From: Falsiruegeria mediterranea M17
Lineage (GTDB): Bacteria > Pseudomonadota > Alphaproteobacteria > Rhodobacterales > Rhodobacteraceae
Length of the DNA: 64,000 nucleotides
Direction: 5' to 3'
Assembly (NCBI RefSeq): GCF_900302455.1
Contig: NZ_ONZG01000006.1
Location: 186,001 to 250,000 of the forward strand
Shown: piece after piece, positions 1 through 8,172 of the stretch
Layout: each line of letters opens with the position of its first letter
How positions within the stretch are numbered: position 1 is the first letter of the stretch
Notes under the pieces: generated by a model
Seen by the model: only the letters and a program-made list of their open reading frames with translations
Told to the model about the DNA's origin: nothing
Databases searched by the model: none
Position numbers and translations under genes: made by a program

Positions 1-480
1 AATCATCGAATGCTGCTGCTCAATGCTGTGCACCATCAATGAAATTAACACCGAAGATACAAACCCACCAAAAAGCAGCAATCTCCAAGCGCTTGAATGC
101 ATCATGTCTTCTCGACGATTGCAAAGAGTTGTCCAATCCAAAACACAGAACACCAATGATGCTGCACAGACGTTAACAGCCAAAATTGCGAAGAATTCTA
201 TGCCAGACACCGAGACGTCAAAGTAGGTCAATTGACTGATCAGTGCACCGGGCAAAATGAACAACGGTGCCTGTTTGCCTTCGAAAAAACTAATGATTAC
301 AATGATTCCTAATGGCAAGAACACAACGTTCGTATCTGTGAGAGGGTCAAACAGGAACATATGTTTCAAAGGAGTGATCAGTTCTGCCTTAAAGCTCGTC
401 GCAAAGAACACGATCGAACTGTAGACTAGGGTCTTTGTGGCTAGTTCAGAGCGTTTTATGCTCAGTAGGCCACCACTCAT
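1..480 (-). CDS. Partial polytopic membrane protein (N-terminal 160 residues)
   Basis: An open frame runs from an ATG at 480 to the left edge with no stop, so the protein is cut by the window. The 160 visible residues contain about five hydrophobic segments: roughly residues 15-30, 48-64, 68-85, 92-112 and 125-142. The stretch with FLPLGIIVIISFFEG followed by PLFILPGALISQL resembles the repeated Pro/Gly pattern of MASE1-type sensory membrane domains, but this is only a resemblance. No soluble output domain is visible; it could lie off the edge. It is the last of three minus-strand genes with about 120-base gaps, beside a winged-helix and a receiver-like protein, so a regulatory or sensory role is an inference. 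Confidence 0.7.
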   Translation of the reverse strand, partial: MSGGLLSIKRSELATKTLVYSSIVFFATSFKAELITPLKHMFLFDPLTDTNVVFLPLGIIVIISFFEGKQAPLFILPGALISQLTYFDVSVSGIEFFAILAVNVCAASLVFCVLDWTTLCNRREDMMHSSAWRLLLFGGFVSSVLISLMVHSIEQQHSMI

Positions 481-603
481 TGGTTTCGTCCGAGGTCGCG
501 ACTGCCTCTATAGGAAAACTCTGTGTGAACTGAGAGTGTTGAATGTGTCGATTGTTCTGCGGCATGTGCGGTTTTGGATGTATCCGGAAGAGTGCGCCAT
601 TCC

Positions 604-909
604 CTAACCCTTGGGGAGAGCATACAGGCCCGCCCCCAGCGAGCGATCCTGCAAAACCAGGCCTTTTTCCACCAACTTTTTGAGCGTTCTATGGAATGTA
701 GGCTGAGAAATCCGCTGAACAGTCGGATGTTCTCGCACAACATCTGTTGTGCAGACGGGGCGGTCGTCGCCATCACACCAAGCATTGGCATAGAAGGCAA
801 GCAGCACATCCCTCTCATTGGGGGAAAGCTTGTCAATCCCAAGGTCTCGCTCCATCGTGTTAAGCAAATCTCGCAGTTGTGCGATTTGGGCAAAAATGCC
901 TGCGCTCAT
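604..909 (-). CDS. Small winged-helix DNA-binding protein
   Basis: Encodes about 101 residues. After a short N-terminal helix, the segment SPNERDVLLAFYANAW begins a winged-helix fold; ISQPTFHRTLKKLVEKGLV looks like the recognition helix, and DRSLGAGLYAL would be the wing. This is typical of MarR/PadR-like or Lrp-like transcription regulators. The ATG at 909 was chosen because GGGA lies 7 bases upstream. An in-frame TTG at 948 would add 13 residues but has no ribosome binding site. The DNA target is unknown. It sits between a receiver-like protein and a membrane protein on the same strand. Confidence 0.7.
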   Translation of the reverse strand: MSAGIFAQIAQLRDLLNTMERDLGIDKLSPNERDVLLAFYANAWCDGDDRPVCTTDVVREHPTVQRISQPTFHRTLKKLVEKGLVLQDRSLGAGLYALPKG

Positions 910-1035
910 AACCAAATCCCATGCTTTGTACCGACGTAGTAAGTGCAAAGACGGTATTTTAGATTGGAAGTCCAGTCAACTTGATTGTCTTTGGTGTGCG
1001 GACTTGACGTGGTTCTAACTAGTGCTTAACAGTTG

Positions 1036-1674
1036 TCAAGTCAACTGATTTGTATCCATATGAGACGCGTTCGTGAAGTCTTCGAACGTTGTGTATTGAC
1101 GCGCGCGGGCGTTGCTTCGAGCAGCGCCAATTGAAAGGCCAAGTGTCATAGTTGTCGTGGGTAGCTTCAACGAGCAATCCGCAATTGCCTGGCGCACTAT
1201 GGAGAAGTCATTGCGCGCAAATGTTCTAGACAATATGACTATACTGAGGCTAGGTTTTTTCTGTCTCAAGGACAGCAGTTTTTCAACAACATTGACTGTT
1301 TCCTCGAATGTATCAATGTCAATAAAAAACACAGTCATTTCTTCTTCCAGTTGATCAACGCGCATCCACGCTTGAGCTGGATCCATGCAGTAACTTATCG
1401 ATCGAGCGTAGGGGTGTAAGGTGGTCGCCTGTGCTCGGAAGTCAAAGTTCTCAGAAGTCATTATGACTAGGTCCAGATTTCGGCAATCGGGTGAAATTGG
1501 ATGTCGAGCCTCGGTGGCCTTTTCGTCAAAAGTCTGCATAAGCCTTTTGGTCAGGGAACCGTTCGTCGGGCGGTCACAAGCTTCAGTTTCCGACTTTGAG
1601 AAGCGGGCAAACAAACTCGCGTAAAGCAGGGTCAACAGCGATGTGGACTTCTCATAAGATCTGCTCAAGTTCAT
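1036..1674 (-). CDS. Degenerate receiver-like protein, function unknown
   Basis: Encodes 212 residues with a GGGGAG ribosome binding site just before ATG 1674. Residues from about 67 to 175 alternate strands and helices as in CheY-like or flavodoxin-like folds: LDLVIMTSEN (first strand), VFFIDID (residues 115-121, where a phospho-accepting Asp would lie) and LSIVILSRT (fourth strand). The usual acidic pair at the end of the first strand is not preserved, so phosphorylation is doubtful. The first 65 residues are not recognised. It is the first of three minus-strand genes and may act with the winged-helix protein downstream. The fold call is by eye. Confidence 0.6.
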   Translation of the reverse strand: MNLSRSYEKSTSLLTLLYASLFARFSKSETEACDRPTNGSLTKRLMQTFDEKATEARHPISPDCRNLDLVIMTSENFDFRAQATTLHPYARSISYCMDPAQAWMRVDQLEEEMTVFFIDIDTFEETVNVVEKLLSLRQKKPSLSIVILSRTFARNDFSIVRQAIADCSLKLPTTTMTLGLSIGAARSNARARQYTTFEDFTNASHMDTNQLT

Positions 1675-1704
1675 TTTGCTCCCCTCAAAATTTACACGCT
1701 ACAA

Positions 1705-1717
1705 CATAATCATTATG
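1705..1717. promoter_or_regulatory. 13-bp palindrome upstream of the receiver-like gene
   Basis: CATAATCATTATG is a perfect inverted repeat around one central base, 31 bases before ATG 1674 on the minus strand. The position suits an operator overlapping a promoter. No factor can be named. Confidence 0.4.
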
Positions 1718-1784
1718 ACTAAACAAAATGAATATCAAGAAAAATTGCCATTTCAATTAGAAGGGGCCGTGCCCGTTGCAAAAT

Positions 1785-1843
1785 TAGGACATGTCCTAGC
1801 GAAGCCCCTTGAAGCCCCTTAAGGTGGCCTGAACTTCAGGGGC
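1785..1843. promoter_or_regulatory. Palindrome and hairpin in the rpsA upstream region
   Basis: The 420 bases between the receiver-like gene and rpsA hold two symmetric elements. TAGGACATGTCCTA (1785-1798) is a perfect 14-bp palindrome. It is followed by a hairpin with arms 1804-1814 and 1834-1843 (GCCCCT..GAAG with CTTC..AGGGGC); the 10-mer GAAGCCCCTT occurs twice in tandem at 1801-1820. No T-run follows, so it is not a normal terminator. It may be an operator or part of a long leader for rpsA. No gene was seen here. Confidence 0.4.
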
Positions 1844-2095
1844 GTTGCTTTGCTATGTGAGCAAGACCGTTGCTTTCTCTTGCGTACGTGGGGGAATCTG
1901 TCTATATCGCGCGGTGTCTGTACATGGGCGGTCAACGTCCGGATGACATGTCTGAGCAGGGCTGGGGTACACCTCGGCCCTTTGTGTTTGTTTGATCAGA
2001 TGTGTTCCGGTCCACGTTCTGGGCAGGATTAACCAAGACCGGCGGAGACAACCGCACGGCCAGAAAAAAACCGTTGTAAAGGACACACACGCCAC

Positions 2096-3772
2096 ATGGC
2101 TGATACATCCATGGAGGAATTCGAAGCCCTCCTGCAAGAAAGCTTCGAAATGGACACCCCCGAAGAGGGTTCGGTTGTCAAAGGTAAGGTCATCGCTATC
2201 GAAGCAGGCCAAGCCATCATCGACGTAGGCTACAAAATGGAAGGCCGCGTCGAGCTGAAAGAATTCGCAAACCCAGGCGAAGCCCCTGAAATCGCTGTCG
2301 GCGACGAAGTTGAGGTTTACCTGCGCGCGGCTGAAAACGCCCGCGGCGAAGCTGTTATCTCGCGCGAGATGGCCCGCCGTGAAGAAGCATGGGACCGCCT
2401 GGAAAAAGCATATGCCGACGACCAGCGCGTCGAAGGTGCGATCTTTGGTCGTGTCAAAGGTGGCTTCACCGTCGATCTGGGTGGCGCAGTTGCGTTCCTG
2501 CCCGGCTCGCAGGTTGACGTGCGCCCCGTGCGCGATGCTGGCCCTCTGATGGGTCTCAAGCAGCCCTTCCAGATCCTGAAAATGGACCGCCGCCGTGGCA
2601 ACATCGTTGTCTCGCGTCGCGCTATCCTGGAAGAATCGCGTGCCGAACAGCGCGCCGAAGTCATCGGTAACCTGTCCGAAGGTCAGGCAGTCGACGGCGT
2701 GGTCAAGAACATTACCGAATACGGTGCGTTTGTTGACCTGGGTGGCGTAGACGGCCTGCTGCACGTCACTGACATGGCATGGCGTCGTGTGAACCACCCG
2801 TCCGAGATCCTGTCGATCGGCGAAACCGTCAAGGTTCAGGTCATCAAGATCAACAAAGAGACCCACCGCATCTCCTTGGGTATGAAGCAGCTGCAAGAAG
2901 ATCCGTGGGATCTGGTTGCTGCCAAGTACCCGCTGGAATCGGTACACAAGGGCCGCGTCACCAACATCACCGACTACGGTGCGTTTGTTGAGCTGGAGCC
3001 GGGCGTCGAAGGTCTGGTTCACGTGTCCGAGATGTCCTGGACCAAGAAAAACGTCCACCCCGGCAAGATCGTTTCGACCAGCCAGGAAGTCGACGTCATG
3101 GTTCTGGAAATCGACGGCGCCAAGCGTCGCGTTTCCCTGGGCCTCAAGCAGACCATGCGCAACCCGTGGGAAGTGTTTGCAGAAACACACCCCGAGGGCA
3201 CTCAGGTCGAAGGCGAAGTCAAGAACATCACCGAGTTTGGTCTGTTCATCGGCCTCGACGGCGACATCGACGGCATGGTTCACCTGTCCGACCTGTCGTG
3301 GGACGAGCGTGGCGAAGATGCGATCCAGAACTACCGCAAAGGCGACATGGTTTCGGCTGTTGTCTCCGAGGTTGACGTCGACAAAGAGCGTATCTCGCTG
3401 TCGATCAAAAACCTGGGTGGTGACAAGTTCGCCGAAGCCGTTGGCGGCGTGAAGCGCGGCTCGATCGTGACTGTCGAAGTGACCGCAATCGAAGATGGCG
3501 GCATCGAGGTGGAATACGAAGGCATGAAATCCTTCATCCGCCGTTCGGACCTGTCGCGTGACCGTGCCGAGCAGCGCCCCGAGCGCTTCAACACCGGCGA
3601 CAAGGTCGACGTCCGCGTCACCAACGTCGACAGCAAGACCCGCCGTCTGGGCTTGTCGATCAAGGCACGCGAGATCGCGGAAGAGAAAGAAGCAGTGGAA
3701 CAGTATGGCTCCTCGGATTCCGGCGCATCGCTGGGCGACATCCTGGGCGCAGCTCTGAAATCGGGCGACTGA
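2096..3772 (+). CDS. rpsA: 30S ribosomal protein S1
   Basis: Encodes 558 residues, the normal length for alphaproteobacterial S1. It holds six successive S1 (OB-fold) RNA-binding domains; repeats such as VVKNITEYGAFVDLGGVDGL, VTNITDYGAFVELEPGVEGL and VKNITEFGLFIGLDGDIDGM are plain. The protein holds mRNA on the 30S subunit and helps initiation on weakly or poorly spaced leaders. AAAGGA about 15 bases upstream supports ATG 2096. The gene has its own terminator. In many relatives cmk lies just upstream and ihfB just downstream; here cmk is absent upstream and a DUF1254 gene and a GFA gene separate rpsA from ihfB. Confidence 0.98.
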   Translation: MADTSMEEFEALLQESFEMDTPEEGSVVKGKVIAIEAGQAIIDVGYKMEGRVELKEFANPGEAPEIAVGDEVEVYLRAAENARGEAVISREMARREEAWDRLEKAYADDQRVEGAIFGRVKGGFTVDLGGAVAFLPGSQVDVRPVRDAGPLMGLKQPFQILKMDRRRGNIVVSRRAILEESRAEQRAEVIGNLSEGQAVDGVVKNITEYGAFVDLGGVDGLLHVTDMAWRRVNHPSEILSIGETVKVQVIKINKETHRISLGMKQLQEDPWDLVAAKYPLESVHKGRVTNITDYGAFVELEPGVEGLVHVSEMSWTKKNVHPGKIVSTSQEVDVMVLEIDGAKRRVSLGLKQTMRNPWEVFAETHPEGTQVEGEVKNITEFGLFIGLDGDIDGMVHLSDLSWDERGEDAIQNYRKGDMVSAVVSEVDVDKERISLSIKNLGGDKFAEAVGGVKRGSIVTVEVTAIEDGGIEVEYEGMKSFIRRSDLSRDRAEQRPERFNTGDKVDVRVTNVDSKTRRLGLSIKAREIAEEKEAVEQYGSSDSGASLGDILGAALKSGD

Positions 3773-3792
3773 TCCATCCGCTTGCAAAATTT

Positions 3793-3827
3793 GGGGCCTC
3801 GCAACGCAAGTTGCGGGGCCCTTTTTT
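3793..3827 (+). terminator. Rho-independent terminator of rpsA
   Basis: A GC-rich hairpin (GGGGCCTCGCAAC, loop GCAA, GTTGCGGGGCCC) is followed by six T, about 20 bases after the rpsA stop. The T-run touches the 3' end of the convergent DUF1214 gene. Confidence 0.9.
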
Positions 3828-3828
3828 G

Positions 3829-5355
3829 TCAGCGTTTCGAGATGTTTTCGACGTCGCCCAACACCCAGTTCTTGAACCAGTCTTTGGTTTCAGGGCGGTA
3901 GAGGCGGAACAGGAAGAACCAGTCGTTGGCATTTGTTGCGCTCTGGGTGGTCACCCAATTTGCCTCATATCCTTCTGGTACCTGATCCAGGTTGGGCGCA
4001 TAGTATACGTCGACCGAGCCGTCGTCGTTCTTGACCATGTCGTCCAGGTCTTTGGTCGACGCGCCCACACGATCGACGCCGCGATTAAAGTTCTTGGTTT
4101 CCATGTTGTAGACGATGGCCGACCAGAAGTCCTTGGCCGGGACATCGGCAGGCACGTTGAGCTTGTAGGTGTCCGTGCCGTTCAGCATGTTGCCATCTGA
4201 ATCGCGCAGACCGGTCAGATAGAACGTCGCACCACCCAATTTGTTCGGCAGGAAGGTGACGTAGAAATAGGTCGCGGCGCGTTTGTCGATCAGGATCTCG
4301 TCCCCATCTTCGAAGGGGAATCCCATCTGCGCTTGGGGGCCGAAATTCCAGAACGACCATTCGGACAGCTTCTCGCCATCCTTGACCCAAAGCGGGGCAA
4401 CGGTCTCACCTTCGGTGATGAACTTGTTCTGCATGTAGGCGTAAGCGAGTTCCAGGCCCTCTAGCGCGGCTTTCTTCTGGATGTCGGTCGGCTCAAACGC
4501 TTCACCCTTCTGGATGCCGATGCTTTGCAGCATTGAATAGATGGCACGGTCTTTCTCACGCACCGGGTTGTTTTGCACCACATCATTGATGTCTTCGATG
4601 AAGGTCATGTTGTAGTAAGGCAGACAGTCGTATGGCAGGTCAGTGGCGTCCAGATAGTGCGTCGGTTCGATGTCGCCATTGACGTCCTCCTCCAAGGTAT
4701 AGACCTTGATGCCCTTGGCGTGTTAGCCAGCCTCGACATGGGTGGCCCCGTTCAGAAGGGTCGGGCGGAACGAGTAAGACACATCATGCGTGTCTAGGCC
4801 TGGAACGATAATGTACCCTTGTGCCTCCAAGTCGGCTGCCGTGCCAAAGGCGTTGTCATAGCCGGGTGGCAAGAACAGGTATTTGCCGCCCTTGCCCTGG
4901 TCTGCGCCTTTGGAGCCAACATCCACCATGGGCACATGCCAGGCCGAGATGAAGGATCCGAAATAGTCCACCTTGTCACTCATCGGGGGAACTTGGACCA
5001 CCATCGGGCCGTTCTTGGTCGAGATGGAACCCCATGCGTAGGCGGTCGTATCGTTGGCAGTCAGGAACCCTTTTTCTGACCCAAACGGTTTGGTCACGAA
5101 ATTCACGGTATCGTAATCGCCGCCTACACGCTTTGTGGCCTTGATGAAGTCAACCTGGGCAACGGCAGGCATGTAGTAGATCGCGGCCTGGGTCGCGCGC
5201 TGCACCATAATGTCATAGTCGATGTCGGTGTGCTGCGCAGAACGCGCGAGGATGTCGCCGGTATCGTTGAAATCCGAGCCGGTGGGCGAGACAGCCAAAG
5301 CAGCGCCAGCCACAAGAGAGAAAGCGAGAGCAGTTGAGCCAAGTAGATTTTTCAT
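3829..5355 (-). pseudogene. DUF1254/DUF1214 secreted protein interrupted by one in-frame stop
   Basis: Read from ATG 5355 the gene encodes a signal peptide (MKNLLGSTALAFSLVAGAALA) and a DUF1254 domain (210 residues), then hits TAA at 4723-4725. The same frame continues at once with HAKGIKVYTLEED and runs another 298 codons through a DUF1214 domain (TFYLTGLRDSDGNML, DFWSAIVYNMETKNF) to a stop at 3829. Without the TAA the product would be about 508 residues, the usual size of two-domain DUF1254-DUF1214 envelope proteins. Both halves are otherwise intact, so this is a single nonsense codon, not a decayed gene. It may be a recent inactivation, a read-through stop or a sequence error. The downstream half could restart at a TTG at 4695, but no good ribosome binding site precedes it. 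Function of the family is not established. Confidence 0.85.
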
Positions 5356-5585
5356 ATGTTTGTCCCAATAGTTTCAAGCAGATGTTCAATTCAACGTCAT
5401 GATCAAGACAAGCGTCTCAATGGCTATTGAATAGCCTTGATCGCAAAAGGGCAATGATGTGGCATGGCGCATGACATGCAGCACTGGGACGAGGGCGACC
5501 CTCCGCTGCGCTGAGAGACACAGGGATTTCGATCTGGCGACATAAGCGGAACAGGACAAATGACGAGGCCCTCATCCACGAAGCC

Positions 5586-5660
5586 CTCCCGCCCGTCGTC
5601 AATTTTTCTGGCGAAAAACCTCCTCCCGTTGGGCCGGGCGCCGGGCTGCGCCCGGCGCGG
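5586..5660 (+). repeat. Structured intergenic repeat, copy A
   Basis: Core block CTCCCGCCCGTCGTCAAT, a small hairpin (TTTTTC, loop TGGC, GAAAAA; 5603-5618), the motif CCTCCTCCC (5619-5627), then GTTGGGCC and a GC hairpin with 9-bp arms (5638-5646 and 5650-5658). Copies B (35590) and C (40999) have the same architecture and orientation. It lies between the divergent DUF1254 and GFA genes. No T-run follows the large hairpin. The strand given is that of the CCTCCTCCC reading; which strand is transcribed, if any, is unknown. Confidence 0.8.
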
Positions 5661-5783
5661 CACTGCTTGACGCAGTATTTTGCCCGCGGCATCGGGGCGG
5701 GGAAACATTTCGCCAGGGCGGAACCTTTGTGGTTGGGAATGTGCTATTTACGAGAGCGGGGCCTGCGCGGGAGGAGGCAGCAT

Positions 5784-6173
5784 ATGACCGAGGTTATGGG
5801 CGGATGCCTGTGCGGTGAGGTTCGATTTGCGGCCCAAGGCGAGCCCCTCCGCGTGGGGATCTGCCATTGCATGGAGTGCCGCAAGCACCACGGTGCGCCA
5901 TTTCATGCCTCGGCGATCTACCCCCAGAACGCGGTCACCGTGACCGGTCAGACGCAGCATTATGAGGGACGGCATTTTTGTCCACGCTGTGGCTCGTCGG
6001 TGTTTTCCTGTTCCGAGGAGGAGATCGAACTGCACCTGGGCGCCTTGGACGGCCCCAATCAGTTTAACCCAACCTACGAGCTTTGGACCATACGGCGCGA
6101 GAATTGGCTGCCTCGGATTGTGGGCGCTACACTTTACCAGGGGAACCGCGAGGAGCACGACGACGAACCGTGA
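5784..6173 (+). CDS. GFA (CENP-V/GFA domain) zinc protein
   Basis: Encodes 129 residues. Cysteine motifs typical of the glutathione-dependent formaldehyde-activating enzyme fold are present: CLCGEV near residue 8, CHCMEC near residue 30 and CPRCGS near residue 67, for two zinc sites. Members bind glutathione or similar thiols, but most are uncharacterised and true Gfa activity is not shown for this type. ATG 5784 is preceded by GGGAGGAGG. An in-frame extension upstream would overlap the intergenic repeat region and is unlikely. It stands alone between rpsA and ihfB. Confidence 0.9.
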   Translation: MTEVMGGCLCGEVRFAAQGEPLRVGICHCMECRKHHGAPFHASAIYPQNAVTVTGQTQHYEGRHFCPRCGSSVFSCSEEEIELHLGALDGPNQFNPTYELWTIRRENWLPRIVGATLYQGNREEHDDEP

Positions 6174-6870
6174 GCCATGCTCATGTTGATCCGAACAAGA
6201 TCTGGCCAACGTCCCTCCTGTTGCCATCTTGGTCTGCAAGCACATAGGCGTCCTTTATCATCGACTAGTGGGATGGTCTGATCCCCCGCGACGAGGCAAC
6301 GACGACAGATCTCGGCGGTGTCGACATCAGCATATGGGCAACGTTGATTTGCGGTGATTGGCAGCATGGCTGCGATACGGTTGAGCTTGGGGTTGTGGCG
6401 AAGTGTTGCCCTCAGGGCGACGTGCTGGATTTTCGACGTGGCGCGCGGGGGGCGGAGCAGTCTGTGCCGAGCTCCAGACTTGCGGGTCACGTGAAAGACA
6501 GATGCCTGCGAAGCCGCTACAAGGGACAGGCAATTTTTCAAGCGGCAGCGCGTTCAAGGTCGTGCGCGGCAGATGGGCCGCGACAGGTGGATCTGCATCA
6601 GGCACGGGGCAGTCGAGGCGCCCCGTTACGGTCTGTCATGTGACGTTGCGGCACCGAATCATCTGTCGCCGCCCCCGCAGCGTGAGCCAATTGCGGCGAT
6701 GCAGCACGGCTGCCAGTTGAAATTCTTTCAAAAGGGGGCGCAAAATTTGGGCGTCAATCCCGAATTTTCCCGTTAACGCTTTGACTTAACGTTCCCCATG
6801 CCTCTAGTTTTCCTGTACGATCACAAAAATAGCTACGCGCCACCATGTTGCCTTGGGAGGGGAACTGACC
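6174..6870. other. Long gap before ihfB; no convincing gene
   Basis: About 700 bases. Short open frames exist on both strands (for example minus strand 6541-6134) but none has a recognisable product or a good ribosome binding site, and they overlap one another. It may be remnant DNA. The last 100 bases hold the ihfB leader: TTGACT near 6780 could be a -35 element, and GGGAGGGG lies just before ATG 6871. Confidence 0.5.
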
Positions 6871-7152
6871 ATGATCCGTTCGGAACTGATCCAGAAAATC
6901 GCCGATGAGAACCCACATTTGTATCAGCGGGACGTGGAGCGGATCGTCAACACGGTGTTCGAAGAGGTCACAGGCGCCATGGCGCGGGGCGACCGGGTTG
7001 AGCTGCGCGGCTTTGGCGCCTTTTCGGTGAAAAAGCGCGACGCGCGGATTGGTCGCAATCCAAGAACCGGCGAAACAGTGCATGTCGAAGAAAAGCACGT
7101 GCCGTTCTTCAAGACCGGCAAGCTGCTGCGGGATCGATTGAACGGAAAGTAA
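6871..7152 (+). CDS. ihfB: Integration host factor subunit beta
   Basis: Encodes 93 residues, the normal size of Ihf[12 protein letters not shown] begins the HU/IHF fold; [10 protein letters not shown] and the beta-arm with GRNPRTGE, whose Pro intercalates at DNA kinks, are present. With IhfA it bends DNA at promoters, recombination sites and the origin. ATG 6871 was chosen because GGGAGGGG lies 9 bases upstream and the family begins there; an in-frame TTG at 6853 would place the ribosome binding site inside the gene. The LapA-domain gene follows after 4 bases, so they are co-transcribed. Confidence 0.97.
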   Translation: MIRSELIQKIADENPHLYQRDVERIVNTVFEEVTGAMARGDRVELRGFGAFSVKKRDARIGRNPRTGETVHVEEKHVPFFKTGKLLRDRLNGK

Positions 7153-7156
7153 CAAC

Positions 7157-7507
7157 ATGCGCTACATTCGCTACGCGTTTCTGGGGACCCTTGGCATTCT
7201 TCTGGTGTCCGTGTCGCTGGCAAACCGCAACTTTGTGACCCTCAAACTTGTGCCCGAGGATCTGGCCGGTGTGCTGGGCTTCAACCTGACCATTTCACTG
7301 CCGCTCTTTGTGGTGGTTCTGGGCGGTATTGCAGCAGGGATCATCATCGGATTTGTCTGGGAATGGCTGCGCGAGCACAAACACCGCAAAGAGGCCTCGG
7401 TCAAGCACCGCGAGGTCCGCAAGCTGGAACGCGAAGTGACCAAGCTCAAGGACAAGAGCAACGAAGGCAAGGACGAGGTACTGGCGATCCTCGACGAGGC
7501 CAGCTGA
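7157..7507 (+). CDS. LapA-domain (DUF1049) membrane protein
   Basis: Encodes 116 residues. Two transmembrane segments (about residues 6-24 and 42-68, the second LPLFVVVLGGIAAGIIIGFVW) are followed by a charged cytoplasmic coiled coil rich in Lys and Glu. This is the LapA/YciS arrangement; in E. coli LapA works with LapB on LPS assembly and LpxC control, but alphaproteobacterial members are not proven to do the same. It lies 4 bases after ihfB and 8 before trpF, an order common in Rhodobacteraceae. Confidence 0.85.
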   Translation: MRYIRYAFLGTLGILLVSVSLANRNFVTLKLVPEDLAGVLGFNLTISLPLFVVVLGGIAAGIIIGFVWEWLREHKHRKEASVKHREVRKLEREVTKLKDKSNEGKDEVLAILDEAS

Positions 7508-7515
7508 TTTAGACC

Positions 7516-8172
7516 ATGTCTCAGACTCTCAGTGCAAAGATTTGCGGGGTTAAGTCGCCCGCGGATGTTGTGGCCGCGGCCCAGGCGGGTGCGCGCTATG
7601 TGGGTTTTGTGTTCTTCGCGAAATCACCACGGTGTCTGATGGTCAAGGAGGCTGCGGCGTTGGCCGCCGAAGTGCCCCTTGGTGTCGCCAAGGTTGCGTT
7701 GACGGTGAATGCCACGGACGACGAGTTGGATCAGATCACGAGCGTGGTGCCGCTCGACATGTTGCAACTGCATGGCAAGGAAAGCCCCGAGCGCGTGGCC
7801 GAAGTCAAGGCGCGCTATGGCCTGCCGGTGATGAAGGCAATCGGCATCGCCGATGCCGAGGATCTGACGCAGATCGATTTGTATTCGGATGCGGCCGACC
7901 AACTGCTGATCGATGCCAAACCGCCCAAGAACGCGGACCTGCCTGGTGGCAACGGGTTGGCGTTCGACTGGCGTCTGCTGGCGGGTCGCAAATACTGGCA
8001 GACGCCGTGGATGCTGGCCGGTGGCCTGACGCCCGAAAACGTGGCCGAAGCAATCCGGATGACCGGCGCGCGCCAGGTGGATGTATCGTCCGGCGTCGAA
8101 AGCGCCCCAGGTGTCAAGGATGCGGACAAGATCCGCGCATTTCTGGCGGCAACCGAAGTTCGGGATGCCTGA
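7516..8172 (+). CDS. trpF: Phosphoribosylanthranilate isomerase
   Basis: Encodes 218 residues. It catalyses the Amadori rearrangement of phosphoribosylanthranilate to CdRP, step 3 of tryptophan synthesis. KICGVKS near the N terminus carries the catalytic Cys and LLIDAK the catalytic Asp; the phosphate-binding end [12 protein letters not shown] and VDVSSGVE are intact. The gene is in one transcription unit with ihfB and lapA-like upstream. Its stop overlaps the ATG of the next small gene (ATGCCTGA), which suggests coupled translation. Confidence 0.97.
   Translation: MSQTLSAKICGVKSPADVVAAAQAGARYVGFVFFAKSPRCLMVKEAAALAAEVPLGVAKVALTVNATDDELDQITSVVPLDMLQLHGKESPERVAEVKARYGLPVMKAIGIADAEDLTQIDLYSDAADQLLIDAKPPKNADLPGGNGLAFDWRLLAGRKYWQTPWMLAGGLTPENVAEAIRMTGARQVDVSSGVESAPGVKDADKIRAFLAATEVRDA

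Noticed and set aside
477-893. Minus-strand open frame of 138 codons overlapping the winged-helix gene
   Set aside because: It overlaps the recognisable winged-helix protein in another frame, is rich in Cys, Arg and Ser with no domain, and has no ribosome binding site.
1804-1843. Terminator upstream of rpsA
   Set aside because: The hairpin has no T-run on either strand and no gene ends before it on the plus strand.
1853-3787. Long minus-strand open frame (644 codons) opposite rpsA
   Set aside because: It mirrors the codon bias of rpsA on the other strand and has no recognisable domain; rpsA is certain.
6134-6541. Minus-strand open frame between the GFA gene and ihfB
   Set aside because: Looks somewhat protein-like, but no family was recognised, the start has no ribosome binding site and it overlaps the end of the GFA gene. 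Kept only as part of the gap note.
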